From Polaribacter aquimarinus (lineage in GTDB: Bacteria > Bacteroidota > Bacteroidia > Flavobacteriales > Flavobacteriaceae), in assembly GCF_003129485.1 (NCBI RefSeq), contig NZ_QFFG01000003.1:1-64000 (forward strand): 64,000 nucleotides of DNA. The letters are read 5' to 3'. The notes beneath the pieces are model-generated. The model was given only the letters and a program-made list of their open reading frames with translations. It was not told where the DNA came from and searched no databases. Position 1 is the stretch's first letter. Each line of letters begins with the position of its first letter. The position numbers and the translations under genes were made by a program. Below are positions 53,507 through 63,049 of this stretch, piece by piece.

Positions 53507-54253
53507 ATGAAAGTATTAGGTATAGATATTGGTGGAACTGGAATTAAAGCTGCCATTGTAGATACAAAAACTGGAGAGCTCATTACAGAAAGACATAGAA
53601 TACCAACACCAAAACCTGCTTTACCAAAAAGTGTTTCTAAGGTGATTAAAGAAATGGTAAATCATTTTGATTGGAAAGGTACTGTTGGATGTTGTTTTCC
53701 CACTATTGTTGTTGATGGAGTATGTAAACATCCCGGGAATTTACATTCAGATTGGGTAAATGTAAAAATAGACAAACTCTTTAAGAAAGAGTGCGGAAAT
53801 ACATTTTATGTAAGTAATGATGCTGATTTAGCTGGTTTCTCTGAAATAAAATTTGGAGCAGGGAAGAAAGTTAAAGGAAAAGTAATTGTAGTTACAATTG
53901 GTACAGGAATTGGTTCTGGATTATTTTACAATGGTAAGTTAATACCGAATGTAGAATTAGGAAGAATACTACATACCAATGGAGAAATTATTGAATTGAA
54001 TTGTTCTGATTCAGCAAGAAAAAGAGATGAATTATCATTATCTGAATGGGCAAAAAGATTTGACTTTTTCTTGAATTACGTTAAAGTTTTGCACACACCA
54101 TCGTTATTCATTTTAGGTGGTGGAATTAGTAAAAAGTTCGATAGGTTTAAAGAGCACTTAACGGTTGAAGTTCCTGTTGAAGTTGCCAAATTTAAGAATA
54201 ACGCAGGCATTATTGGTGCTGCTATTTTTGCTGAAAAGAATCATAAAAAGTAA
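53507..54253 (+). CDS. ROK-family polyphosphate glucokinase-like kinase
   Basis: This is a 248-residue sugar kinase. GIDIGGTGIKAAIVDTKTGE (phosphate 1, about 5-24) and TIGTGIGSGLFYNGKL (phosphate 2, about 130-145) are the sugar-kinase motifs. VSNDADLAGFSEIKFG carries the catalytic Asp. The zinc-binding cysteine cluster of typical ROK proteins is absent. Length and motifs match polyphosphate/ATP glucokinase (PpgK) rather than ROK repressors. It phosphorylates glucose to glucose 6-phosphate; use of polyphosphate is inferred. Its start codon lies 2 bases after the methyltransferase stop. Confidence 0.85.
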   Translation: MKVLGIDIGGTGIKAAIVDTKTGELITERHRIPTPKPALPKSVSKVIKEMVNHFDWKGTVGCCFPTIVVDGVCKHPGNLHSDWVNVKIDKLFKKECGNTFYVSNDADLAGFSEIKFGAGKKVKGKVIVVTIGTGIGSGLFYNGKLIPNVELGRILHTNGEIIELNCSDSARKRDELSLSEWAKRFDFFLNYVKVLHTPSLFILGGGISKKFDRFKEHLTVEVPVEVAKFKNNAGIIGAAIFAEKNHKK

Positions 54254-54261
54254 ATAACGAA

Positions 54262-55494
54262 ATGCAACCAACCACACTTTTTTATATCATTATCTTTATA
54301 TTAATCTTGAATTTTATTGTAGATAAAATATTAGATACGTTAAATGAAAAACATTTTGATGATAAGATACCAGATAAATTAAAAGATGTTTATGAGGAAG
54401 ATGAATATAAAAAATCACAGTTATACAAAAAAACAACAGCTAAATTTTCTAATATAACCTCTTTATTTACAACTATTTTAACCTTGGTTTTCTTTTTTTT
54501 TGACGGTTTTAAGTATGTAGACAGTTTTGCAAGAAGCTATACAGAACATCCTATTTTAATTGCGTTAATTTTCTTTGGAATTATAATGTTAGGCTCTGAG
54601 ATTATTTCTACTCCTCTATCCTATTACAGTACTTTTGTTATCGAAGAAAAGTTTGGCTTTAACAAATCAACAAAAAAAACATTTTGGTTAGACAAAATTA
54701 AAGGACTATTTATTTCTGCACTTTTAGGTGGTGGAATATTAGCATTAATCATTTGGTTTTATCAGTTAACAGGTAAAAACTTCTGGGTTTATGCCTGGGT
54801 ATTAGTTGCTCTATTTTCTTTGTTCATTAATATGTTTCATGCAAAATTAATTGTTCCTCTTTTTAATAAACAAAGTCCTTTAGAAGATGGAAAATTAAAA
54901 GAGGCTATAGAATCTTATGCCCAAAAAGTAGGTTTTACAATAAATAATATATTTGTTATTGACGGTTCTAAACGTTCAACTAAAGCAAACGCCTACTTTT
55001 CTGGTTTTGGTTCGCAAAAAAGAATTACACTTTATGATACTTTGATTAACGATTTAGAAACTGATGAAATTGTAGCAGTTTTAGCCCACGAAGTAGGGCA
55101 TTATAAGCGAAAACATATTATATTTAACTTAATTTCATCCATATTGTTAACAGGTCTTACACTATACATTTTATCATTATTTGTAAATTCTCCAGTCTTA
55201 TCAGAAGCTTTAGGAATATCGGTTCCTAGTTTTCATATTGGTTTAATTGCATTCGGAATTTTATATTCTCCTATTTCTGAAATCACAGGATTATTTATGA
55301 ATTATATGTCTAGAAAATTTGAATATCAAGCAGATAATTTCGCAAAAGAAACTTTTGAAGCAGCGTCTTTAATTTCATCTTTAAAAAAATTATCAAAAAA
55401 TAGTTTGAGCAATCTAACACCTCATCCAGCCTATGTAATTGCACATTACTCACATCCTACTTTACTTAAAAGAATTAAAAATTTAGAATCTTAA
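54262..55494 (+). CDS. M48-family membrane zinc metallopeptidase (Ste24/CAAX-protease-like)
   Basis: This 410-residue inner-membrane protease has about seven hydrophobic helices. The catalytic motif VLAHEVGHYKRKH (H-E-x-x-H, about 273-285) lies between helices, with the third ligand Glu in RKFEYQADNFA (about 352-362). The N-terminal part GFNKSTKKTFWLDKIKG matches Ste24-type peptidase_M48_N. In bacteria these act in membrane protein quality control. It lies 8 bases after the kinase gene. Confidence 0.92.
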   Translation: MQPTTLFYIIIFILILNFIVDKILDTLNEKHFDDKIPDKLKDVYEEDEYKKSQLYKKTTAKFSNITSLFTTILTLVFFFFDGFKYVDSFARSYTEHPILIALIFFGIIMLGSEIISTPLSYYSTFVIEEKFGFNKSTKKTFWLDKIKGLFISALLGGGILALIIWFYQLTGKNFWVYAWVLVALFSLFINMFHAKLIVPLFNKQSPLEDGKLKEAIESYAQKVGFTINNIFVIDGSKRSTKANAYFSGFGSQKRITLYDTLINDLETDEIVAVLAHEVGHYKRKHIIFNLISSILLTGLTLYILSLFVNSPVLSEALGISVPSFHIGLIAFGILYSPISEITGLFMNYMSRKFEYQADNFAKETFEAASLISSLKKLSKNSLSNLTPHPAYVIAHYSHPTLLKRIKNLES

Positions 55495-55565
55495 TTTCTT
55501 GTTTGTTAAAATTCTTATTGCTACTTTCACTCTATTAATTATAGCCCTATTTTTTAAGCTAATTT

Positions 55566-57791
55566 ATGGAGTATAAAGCAACCATAGAAGAAGAAAATAA
55601 AGAAATCGCAAATCGCTACAAAGATTTGTTAAAAGGTACTTATGAGGTGTTATCAAAAAAAGATAAAGATCTCATAAGAAAAGCTTTTGATATTGCTGTA
55701 GATGCTCACTCTAAACAGCGAAGAAAAACAGGAGAGCCTTACATTTTTCATCCAATTGCTGTTGCAAAAATTGTAGCATATGAAATTGGTTTGGATGCTA
55801 CTTCTATTGCCTCTGCACTATTGCATGATGTTGTAGAAGATACTGAATATACTATAGAAGATATGGAACATCTTTTTGGTAAAACCATTGCTAAAATTGT
55901 CAATGGGCTTACTAAAATTTCTCGTTTAAACAAAGAACAAGATGCATCCATACAGGCAGAGAATTTTAGAAAGATGCTCTTAACATTAAATGATGATGTA
56001 AGAGTAATTTTAATAAAAATAGCAGATCGATTGCATAATATGCAAACCATGGATGCTATGCCTTCTCATAAACAAGTAAAAATTGCATCAGAAACTTTAT
56101 ACATATACGCCCCATTAGCACATAGGTTGGGTTTGTACAACATAAAAACCGAATTAGAAGATTTAGGCCTAAAGTATACTGAACCAGAAGCTTACAGCGG
56201 AATTTTAAGTAAAATTAAAGAAAGTAAAGAAGATCAACAAAAATATCTTAAACGTTTTGAAGATACTTTAAAATCTGGTCTTGATAAAGAAAATTTCAAC
56301 TATGAAATAAAAGGACGATTCAAATCTATTTATTCTATTCGTAGAAAAATGATTAACCAGAATGTAACTTTCGATGAAGTATATGATAAATATGCAATTC
56401 GAATTATCTATGAACCCAATTCTAAAGATGATAAATTTGATGCTTGGAAAATATATACCATTGTTACAGATTATTTTAAGCCCAATCCATCTAGATTAAG
56501 AGATTGGATTTCTCAGCCAAAATCTACAGGTTATGAAGCATTACACATAACAGTTGTTGGTCCAGATGCCAAGTGGGTAGAAGTACAGATTCGTTCTAAG
56601 AGAATGAATGAAATTGCAGAAAAAGGTTATGCAGCACATTTTAAGTACAAACAAGGTGAAGAAGGTGATTCAGGTTTAGAAAACTGGTTAAATAAATTAA
56701 AGGAAACTTTAGAAACACAGAATTTAAATGCTGTTGATTTTGTAGAAAACTTTAAATTAAATCTTTATGCCAAAGAAATTTATGTTTTTACACCTAAAGG
56801 TGATTTAAAATCACTTCCAAAAGATGCTACTGCTTTAGATTTTGCTTTTTCGATTCATACTGATGTTGGTTTAAAATGTAGAGGCGCAAAAGTTAATGGA
56901 AAATTAATGCCTTTAAGTCATCAACTAAAAAGCGGCGACCAAATAGAAGTTATTACAAGTGCAACAAATAAGCCGAATTCCAGATGGTTAGATTTTGTGA
57001 TTACAGCTAGAGCAAAAGCAAAAATTAGAGCAGCTCTAAAAGAAGAAGAGAAAATGATAGCCGAGGAAGGTAAAGCAGTTTTACTTCGTAAGTTGCGTCA
57101 TCTAAAAATACCTTTCAATGAGAAAAACACAAACGAATTAGTTAATTACTTTAAATTAAGAACAAGTTTTGATTTATTTTATAGAATCGGTAACGGCGCA
57201 ATCGATAATACTCAGTTAAAAGCGTTTGTAGCCCAAAGAAATAGTAAAATTTTAAATTTCTTTAAAACAAAATTAAGAAGATCATCAAACACTGAGAAAC
57301 AATTTGTAGAGCTTGAAGATGAAGTTACCAATAAATACGATGCATTAGTTTTTGGTAAAGAAGAAGAAAAATTAGATTATAAGTTGTCTAAATGTTGTAA
57401 TCCTATTCCTGGTGATAAGGTTTTTGGGTTTTTAACTATTAATGATGGCATAAAAGTCCATAAAAAAAACTGTCCTAATGCTATTTCATTGCAATCCAAC
57501 TATGCATATCGAATTATGTTGGCTAAATGGATTGATTCTACAAAACAAGATTTTAAAGCAATTTTGCATTTAGCTGGTGTAGATAACCAAGGGATGGCAA
57601 ATGATGTTACTAGAATAATATCTAATAATATGGGGGTTTTTATAAACAGCATAAACATTAAAGGTCATGAAGGTATTTTTGATGGAAAAGTATCAATTAT
57701 TGTAAAAAACAGCTCTCAATTAGATAAGCTCATGAAAAATCTCCAGAAAATTGAAGGTATGAAAAAAGTAGAACGTGTTAATACTTTGTAA
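55566..57791 (+). CDS. RelA/SpoT-type (p)ppGpp synthetase/hydrolase
   Basis: This 741-residue stringent-response enzyme has an HD hydrolase domain (about 45-200), with SALLHDVVEDTEYT and KIADRLHNMQTMDA, so hydrolase activity is retained. The synthetase domain (about 240-360) has RRKMINQN and STGYEALHITVVGP, and a TGS domain (about 400-465) contains IYVFTPKGDLKSLPKDATAL. After a helical and Cys-rich section (KCCNPIPGDKV) comes a C-terminal ACT domain (about 660-741). It makes and degrades ppGpp on amino acid starvation. As the apparent single long RSH in this region it is probably bifunctional. Confidence 0.95.
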   Translation: MEYKATIEEENKEIANRYKDLLKGTYEVLSKKDKDLIRKAFDIAVDAHSKQRRKTGEPYIFHPIAVAKIVAYEIGLDATSIASALLHDVVEDTEYTIEDMEHLFGKTIAKIVNGLTKISRLNKEQDASIQAENFRKMLLTLNDDVRVILIKIADRLHNMQTMDAMPSHKQVKIASETLYIYAPLAHRLGLYNIKTELEDLGLKYTEPEAYSGILSKIKESKEDQQKYLKRFEDTLKSGLDKENFNYEIKGRFKSIYSIRRKMINQNVTFDEVYDKYAIRIIYEPNSKDDKFDAWKIYTIVTDYFKPNPSRLRDWISQPKSTGYEALHITVVGPDAKWVEVQIRSKRMNEIAEKGYAAHFKYKQGEEGDSGLENWLNKLKETLETQNLNAVDFVENFKLNLYAKEIYVFTPKGDLKSLPKDATALDFAFSIHTDVGLKCRGAKVNGKLMPLSHQLKSGDQIEVITSATNKPNSRWLDFVITARAKAKIRAALKEEEKMIAEEGKAVLLRKLRHLKIPFNEKNTNELVNYFKLRTSFDLFYRIGNGAIDNTQLKAFVAQRNSKILNFFKTKLRRSSNTEKQFVELEDEVTNKYDALVFGKEEEKLDYKLSKCCNPIPGDKVFGFLTINDGIKVHKKNCPNAISLQSNYAYRIMLAKWIDSTKQDFKAILHLAGVDNQGMANDVTRIISNNMGVFINSINIKGHEGIFDGKVSIIVKNSSQLDKLMKNLQKIEGMKKVERVNTL

Positions 57792-57833
57792 ATATCCTTT
57801 AATGAAAAAGTATATTTTATTAAGAAATAACTG

Positions 57834-57841
57834 TAAATTTG
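57834..57841 (+). promoter_or_regulatory. -7 promoter motif, Fur-family gene
   Basis: TAAATTTG fits TAnnTTTG and lies 23 bases before the regulator start. Confidence 0.4.
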
Positions 57842-57864
57842 CCTTTTCGTAAAACATTGTATAA

Positions 57865-58314
57865 ATGAGTAATTCTCTTGAAAACCAAGAAGTAGTTAAA
57901 AAAGTTTTCACTTCATATTTAGAAGAAAAAAAACATAGAAAAACTCCGGAACGCTATGCTATTCTTCAAGAAATATATGACGCTGATGAACATTTTGACA
58001 TAGAATCGCTCTATATAAAAATGAAAAATAAAAATTATAGGGTTAGTAGAGCTACATTATACAACACTATAGATTTACTTTTAGACTGTGGTTTGGTTAG
58101 AAAACATCAATTTGATGGGCAGTCTATGGCACGATATGAAAAAAGTTATTTTGATAAAAATCACGATCATGTAATTTTTACAGACTCTGGTGATGTAAAA
58201 GAATTTTGTGACCCTAGAATTCAAATTATAAAAAAAACCATAGAAGATATATTTGATATAGATATTCATAGTCATTCGCTTTATTTTTACGGAACAAAAA
58301 AGAAAAAATCTTAA
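57865..58314 (+). CDS. Fur-family transcriptional regulator
   Basis: This 149-residue regulator has a winged-helix domain (about 20-90: [20 protein letters not shown], then [19 protein letters not shown]) and a dimerisation/metal domain with HDHVIF (about 107-112). Canonical Fur has two C-x-x-C structural zinc motifs here. In this protein that region reads [12 protein letters not shown], without the first pair, so only other ligands remain. It could be Fur, Zur or PerR. Likely targets are iron or peroxide genes. It sits between the ppGpp gene and purA, 40 bases upstream of the latter. Confidence 0.9.
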   Translation: MSNSLENQEVVKKVFTSYLEEKKHRKTPERYAILQEIYDADEHFDIESLYIKMKNKNYRVSRATLYNTIDLLLDCGLVRKHQFDGQSMARYEKSYFDKNHDHVIFTDSGDVKEFCDPRIQIIKKTIEDIFDIDIHSHSLYFYGTKKKKS

Positions 58315-58354
58315 TTAACAATACACAACACAAACAACTAATTACACAACTAAA

Positions 58355-59626
58355 ATGGCTGTAGATTTATTACTGGGATTACAATGGGGAGATGAAGGAA
58401 AAGGTAAAATTGTAGATGTACTTACAAAAAATTACGATATTATTGCTCGTTTTCAAGGAGGCCCAAACGCTGGACATACTTTAATTTTTGATGGCAGTAA
58501 ACATGTTTTACATACTATTCCTTCTGGAATTTTTCACAAAACAGCTTTAAATGTTGTTGGAAATGGAGTGGTTATAGATCCTGTTATCTTTCAAAAAGAA
58601 TTAGAAAACTTAGACAAGCATAACATTAACTATACATCTAAATTATTAATTTCAAGAAAAGCTCATTTAATTTTACCAACTCATAGGCTTTTAGATGCTG
58701 CTTCTGAAACTTCTAAAGGAAAAGCTAAAATTGGTTCTACTTTAAAAGGAATCGGCCCTACTTATATGGACAAAACCGGTAGAAACGGTATGCGTGTTGG
58801 AGATTTAGAACTAGACAATTGGAAAGAAAAATATGATGCTTTAACTGAAAAGCACATTAAAATGTTAGAATTTTTTGATGTTCAAATTGATTATGATTTA
58901 AAAGAATTAGAAGCAGAATTTTGCAAAGGAATTGATAAGCTTAGAACTTTACAATTCATTGATAGTGAAGAATTTCTAAATCAAGCTATAAAAGATAAAA
59001 AAACAATTTTAGCAGAAGGTGCACAAGGTTCTTTATTAGACATTGATTTTGGAACCTATCCTTTTGTAACATCCTCTAATACAACCGCTGCAGGTGCATG
59101 TACAGGTTTAGGCGTTGCTCCAAACAGAATTGGAGAAGTTTTCGGAATCTTTAAAGCATACACAACTAGAGTTGGTTCAGGACCATTTCCAACAGAATTA
59201 TTTGATAAAGATGGAGCAACAATGGCTAAAATTGGTCACGAATTTGGAGCAACAACCGGAAGACCAAGACGTTGTGGTTGGTTAGATTTAGTAGCCTTAA
59301 AATATGCTGTAGATGTAAATGGTGTTACTCAACTTATGATGATGAAAGGTGATGTTTTATCTGGATTTGATACCTTAAAAGTATGTACTTCATACAATTA
59401 TAAAGGTAAAGAAATAAGCCATTTGCCTTATAATATAGAACCTGAAAATGTTTCTGTAAACTATTCTGAATTTAAAGGTTGGGAAGAAGATTTAACAAAA
59501 ATGACTTCTGCAAATCAATTACCACAAAATTTATTAGACTATGTTGCTTTTATTGAAAAAGAAACAGGAGTTCCAGTAAAAATTGTTTCTGTTGGTCCAG
59601 ATAGAAAACAAACAATTAATAGATAA
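58355..59626 (+). CDS. purA: Adenylosuccinate synthetase
   Basis: This is a 423-residue GTP-dependent enzyme converting IMP and aspartate to adenylosuccinate, the first step of AMP synthesis. Hallmarks are LLGLQWGDEGKGKIVD (P-loop-like, about 6-21), FQGGPNAGHTL with catalytic His (about 34-44), GSTLKGIGPTYMDK, EGAQGSLLDIDFGTYPFVTS (about 224-243) and TTGRPRRCGWLDLVA (about 303-317). The ATG at 58355 gives the normal length. A terminator follows at 59648-59683. Confidence 0.97.
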   Translation: MAVDLLLGLQWGDEGKGKIVDVLTKNYDIIARFQGGPNAGHTLIFDGSKHVLHTIPSGIFHKTALNVVGNGVVIDPVIFQKELENLDKHNINYTSKLLISRKAHLILPTHRLLDAASETSKGKAKIGSTLKGIGPTYMDKTGRNGMRVGDLELDNWKEKYDALTEKHIKMLEFFDVQIDYDLKELEAEFCKGIDKLRTLQFIDSEEFLNQAIKDKKTILAEGAQGSLLDIDFGTYPFVTSSNTTAAGACTGLGVAPNRIGEVFGIFKAYTTRVGSGPFPTELFDKDGATMAKIGHEFGATTGRPRRCGWLDLVALKYAVDVNGVTQLMMMKGDVLSGFDTLKVCTSYNYKGKEISHLPYNIEPENVSVNYSEFKGWEEDLTKMTSANQLPQNLLDYVAFIEKETGVPVKIVSVGPDRKQTINR

Positions 59627-59647
59627 TATTTACTTATTCTTAAATAT

Positions 59648-59683
59648 AAAAAGCATCTTTTGAAAAATCAAAAGATGCTTTTT
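59648..59683. terminator. Bidirectional terminator after purA
   Basis: Perfect 16-bp arms AAAAAGCATCTTTTGA and TCAAAAGATGCTTTTT surround AAAA. It lies between convergent purA and the minus-strand gene at 59705. Confidence 0.93.
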
Positions 59684-59704
59684 AAGTTTTTCTAAAATTA
59701 ATTA

Positions 59705-61501
59705 TTATAGTTTTTCTAACTCTAAACCAATAAACTGTAATTCTTTGTCTTTTAATTCTAAAGTTTTAATTAAATCCTCTTTGGTATCTAAAAAACGCTC
59801 CTTTTGAGCAGAAAACAACTCTGAATAATAAGAAATACCTTGTTCTAAGTTTCTTTTAAATTTTATCAAATAACGCTTCTGTTTTTTATCCAAAGAAGTT
59901 TTTACTTCTTCTAACTTGTTTTCTAAAAACTCAAAATATAAGTTTAATTCTTTGATAAACATATTAGGTCTATCTGTTCTATCAATTACATTTTTTCTTC
60001 CATAAATATGATCTGTAATATTTTTTAAACTCATTATTTTAGAATAATAGGCCATATTAGGCCCAGGACAAACAGAAACACCAGCACCAGTTTTAGAAAG
60101 ATCTGCTTTGTTTATGATTAAAGCTGAAGTTCCTAAACCTACACAAATACAAGATTTCTCGGTAATTTCATCTTGCTTTTTAACCTTTTCTTCTTCTGAG
60201 AAATCTAAAATCTCTAATTCCTTTAATTTTAAATATTGATATTCTCTAGATGCTGTGCATAAGCCTGTTTCTTTAAATTCTTTGTTTAAAGCCACAAATT
60301 TACTCGGACAAGAACTTCCTGGTCTATTTTTATCAATATTAATCTGTTTTTGAATGTCTTTTGTATTTCCTTTTAACGTATTAAAAGGAACTCCTAAAGG
60401 CGACGTATTGCTCAAATACAAATCTTTTTCTTTTGCTTTTGATAATTTTTCTAAGGTATCATTATCTACAGTTGTAGCTTCTGGCACTAATAAAAATGGA
60501 CTTCCCCAACCAACAGAATCAATATCATATTCTTCCAAAAGAAAGGCTTGCTCCTCCTCTGTTCCTACGCCACCTTGCGCCGTTATTTTTAAACTTAAAT
60601 CTTTATTAGGGACTGTTTTATCATCTAAATTAAGAGCAGCAAAAACCAATTCTTGAATTTGATTTTTTAGCTCGTTTCTTTTTTCTTTAAACTCTTTTAA
60701 AACGGGTCCCATTAAAAAACCATCAGTGGCAAAAGCGTGTCCACCACAATTTAGTCCAGATTCAATTCTATATTCAGAAACCCATAAACCTTTTTTTGCT
60801 AAAATTTTTCCTTGAATAAGTGCAGAACGATAATCACTAACTTTTAAAATAATTTTCTTTTTTATGAATCCTTTTTCATCAGGAAAAAAGTCTTTAAAAT
60901 TACTAATGTACGTATACAAACGAGAATTTAATCCAGCAGAAAGCACTAACGAAGAAGACAATTCACTCTGAGCATAACCTCTAAGTGCTGCATGAGCATC
61001 ATTATATTCAACGGGCAATTGTTCTTTATTGCTATAATTATCTTTATCTATTTTGGTCATAATATTTACATCAATACTACCCATAGTTAAATTTTCATTT
61101 GCCCAATCTTTTATTTTTGATACATTAAAACCTTTAGTTTTGAAAGTTTTGAAATCTTTTTTAAGAGTTGAAGTTTCAGGAAGCATCTCTAAATACTCTT
61201 TTAGAGCATCTGTAGTTTCTGAGGTAACATTTTTTAAAGCTTGAAACTTCTTCTCTGCTTGCTCATGTATAAAGTTTAAATAAGCCGTAATTCGTTTAGC
61301 TCTAAAATCATCAACTTTATTAGAAATTTCTTTATACGGAATCTCTAATTTTTCGCTATAAATCTTTCTTAATTTCTCGATTAAAATATCATCAACCAAG
61401 GAAATTACAGAATCTATACCATATTGCGCAACTTTTAATGGAGAATCTATTGTGAACCCAATTCCCATAACAGGAATATGAAATGTGTGTGTGTTTTTCA
61501 T
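59705..61501 (-). CDS. Nitronate-monooxygenase-like protein of unknown role (598 residues)
   Basis: This is a large conserved protein I do not know by name. Several pieces fit a FMN-binding TIM barrel of the nitronate monooxygenase/FabK type: MGIGFTIDSPLKVAQYGIDS at the start, ESGLNCGGHAFATDG (about 248-262; compare the E-G-x-x-x-G-G-H motif) and TAQGGVGTEEEQAFLLEEYD (about 308-327). These are followed by VGWGSPFLLVPEAT. A second part (about 385-500) contains six cysteines in SSCPSKF, TGLCTAS, KSCICVG and VCPGPNM, possibly an Fe-S or metal site. The last 90 residues are coiled coil. It lies 106 bases from the ric gene, behind a CRP/FNR-type dyad, so a role in nitrogen-oxide stress is inferred. 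Confidence 0.7.
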   Translation of the reverse strand: MKNTHTFHIPVMGIGFTIDSPLKVAQYGIDSVISLVDDILIEKLRKIYSEKLEIPYKEISNKVDDFRAKRITAYLNFIHEQAEKKFQALKNVTSETTDALKEYLEMLPETSTLKKDFKTFKTKGFNVSKIKDWANENLTMGSIDVNIMTKIDKDNYSNKEQLPVEYNDAHAALRGYAQSELSSSLVLSAGLNSRLYTYISNFKDFFPDEKGFIKKKIILKVSDYRSALIQGKILAKKGLWVSEYRIESGLNCGGHAFATDGFLMGPVLKEFKEKRNELKNQIQELVFAALNLDDKTVPNKDLSLKITAQGGVGTEEEQAFLLEEYDIDSVGWGSPFLLVPEATTVDNDTLEKLSKAKEKDLYLSNTSPLGVPFNTLKGNTKDIQKQINIDKNRPGSSCPSKFVALNKEFKETGLCTASREYQYLKLKELEILDFSEEEKVKKQDEITEKSCICVGLGTSALIINKADLSKTGAGVSVCPGPNMAYYSKIMSLKNITDHIYGRKNVIDRTDRPNMFIKELNLYFEFLENKLEEVKTSLDKKQKRYLIKFKRNLEQGISYYSELFSAQKERFLDTKEDLIKTLELKDKELQFIGLELEKL

Positions 61502-61567
61502 TATTTAATTTAAAATTTATAAATTTTAATAAGTTCGCAATGTATTCTTATTTACTCTCTTAAAAGA

Positions 61568-61579
61568 TGACTTATATCA
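61568..61579 (-). promoter_or_regulatory. CRP/FNR-type dyad upstream of the 598-residue protein
   Basis: The sequence TGATATAAGTCA on the minus strand has TGA and TCA half-sites spaced by 6 bases, the CRP/FNR arrangement, 67 bases before the start at 61501. Denitrification and NO-detoxification genes in Bacteroidota are often under such regulators. It was found by eye, so chance is possible. Confidence 0.35.
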
Positions 61580-61607
61580 TTGAAATAAAAGTGTCTTATC
61601 AAATCAT

Positions 61608-62333
61608 TTAAAAGCTATTATTTTTTTCTTCTAAGCTAATGGCTTTGGGAAACAAAATATTGTTTTCTAAATGTATGTGCTGATGCAAATCGTTTTCAAA
61701 CTCTTCTAGTTTGGCATACAAAGCTCTAAACGTGTTACAAGCTCCTTCTGGAGGGGTGTAATTATTCGAAAGTTTTTTAATTTCTTTTAAAATATCACCC
61801 GCATTTTCATGCTCATCTTCCATCATAGCAATAGGGTTATTTACAGTTCCGAAATGAGGAACATTTGCTTTGAGTCCTTCTCTATCAGCTTTTACCAATT
61901 GTTTGATAAATGGAAATAAGATTAATTCTTCTTTTTTCATATGAGAAGCCAATTCTTGAGCAACTGCCATAAATAGCTTGTTTATTTCTATAACTTCTGC
62001 ATAATGATGTCCGTATACTTTAGCCACTTTTGCGGCATATTGTAATACTAAAGGCGTGTTTTCTGCCACGTAAGTATGATGAATGTTTTCTATATGGTCT
62101 ACTAAAAAATCTAATTTCCAGCTATCGTAATTGTATGCCTTAGAAGCAGGGTTATTAATTAAAGATAATTCCTCCTCAATTTTCTCATAAGAAACATTGT
62201 GCTTTTCACATGCTTTTTTTATTGAGATTCCACCGCCACAACAGAAATCTATTCCATGTTTTTTGAATACATCTGCTGTTTTTATATTATAGGTAACTAC
62301 TTCTGCTATTGTGTTTTCTTCTGTGATATTCAT
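61608..62333 (-). CDS. ric: Iron-sulphur cluster repair di-iron protein (Ric/ScdA/YtfE)
   Basis: This 241-residue cytoplasmic protein repairs Fe-S clusters damaged by nitric oxide or peroxide. The N-terminal DUF542 domain (about 5-60) carries FKKHGIDFCCGGGISIKKAC with its Cys pair. The C-terminal hemerythrin-like helical bundle (about 85-235) supplies the di-iron His/Glu ligands: HIENIHHTYV, HMKKEELILFPF, DEHENAGDILK and HQHIHLENNILFP. The neighbouring SCO and cytochrome c genes fit a nitrite/NO module. It lies one base from the SCO gene and is surely cotranscribed. Confidence 0.95.
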   Translation of the reverse strand: MNITEENTIAEVVTYNIKTADVFKKHGIDFCCGGGISIKKACEKHNVSYEKIEEELSLINNPASKAYNYDSWKLDFLVDHIENIHHTYVAENTPLVLQYAAKVAKVYGHHYAEVIEINKLFMAVAQELASHMKKEELILFPFIKQLVKADREGLKANVPHFGTVNNPIAMMEDEHENAGDILKEIKKLSNNYTPPEGACNTFRALYAKLEEFENDLHQHIHLENNILFPKAISLEEKNNSF

Positions 62334-62334
62334 T

Positions 62335-63042
62335 TTAATTATTATTAACTGTTTCTATAATTTTTGTAATTGTTTCTTTGTTATCTACACCCAAACCTTC
62401 TTGTTGATGCACTAATTCTCCTAACGGATTAAATACACTTATAATATTTGAATGTGAAAAATCTAAAGGAGATATTTGCTTGTATTTTACTGCAAGTACG
62501 TTTGCAAATTCTCTAACATTATCTTCTGTTCCTTGCAAAAAAGTCCATTCTTCTCCATCCATATAATTTTCTTTTGCAAATTCTTTTAGTCGTTTTGAGG
62601 TATCATTTTTTGGATCTATACTAACCAAAACATAGTGTACTTTCTTTTTTAGATCTTCAGGAATTTTAGCTTCTATATTCCTCATATCTGCAGTTAATCT
62701 TGGACAAGCTGCTTTACAAGTAGTATAAATCATTACCATAACCAATGTTTTCCCTTTTAAATCTTTTAAAACGATAGATTTCCCTTCTTCTGTATTCCAT
62801 TTAGAAGTTAAATTGAAAATTGATTCGTCTGAAATCTCTGCACTAACTTCTTTTATAGGCTTTGAAATCGGTTTTAAATCCATCTTGCAAACAGGACAAG
62901 TGACATTTTTAGAATACACTATATCCCCTTCACATTTCATTGGACATTGATATTCAACTTTACTAATTACCTTTTCAGCATTCTTTTTGCAAGAAGCTAA
63001 TATTGAGGCGATTGCCATAAAAACAAATATGTATTTCTTCAT
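62335..63042 (-). CDS. SCO1/SenC copper chaperone lipoprotein with heavy-metal-binding domain
   Basis: This 235-residue lipoprotein has a signal with lipobox ASILASC (Cys 18). A short metal-binding domain (about 30-65) reads YQCPMKCEG then VTCPVCKMDLKPI. A SCO thioredoxin-like domain follows (about 75-235), with the copper-binding YTTCKAACPRL (C-x-x-x-C, about 110-120) and a late His in FSHSNIISVF. SCO proteins deliver copper to cupredoxin sites such as cytochrome oxidase or NirK. Between Ric and the SUMF1-like gene it would serve copper loading of the nearby nitrite reductase. That use is inferred. Confidence 0.92.
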   Translation of the reverse strand: MKKYIFVFMAIASILASCKKNAEKVISKVEYQCPMKCEGDIVYSKNVTCPVCKMDLKPISKPIKEVSAEISDESIFNLTSKWNTEEGKSIVLKDLKGKTLVMVMIYTTCKAACPRLTADMRNIEAKIPEDLKKKVHYVLVSIDPKNDTSKRLKEFAKENYMDGEEWTFLQGTEDNVREFANVLAVKYKQISPLDFSHSNIISVFNPLGELVHQQEGLGVDNKETITKIIETVNNN

Positions 63043-63049
63043 TTTAATT

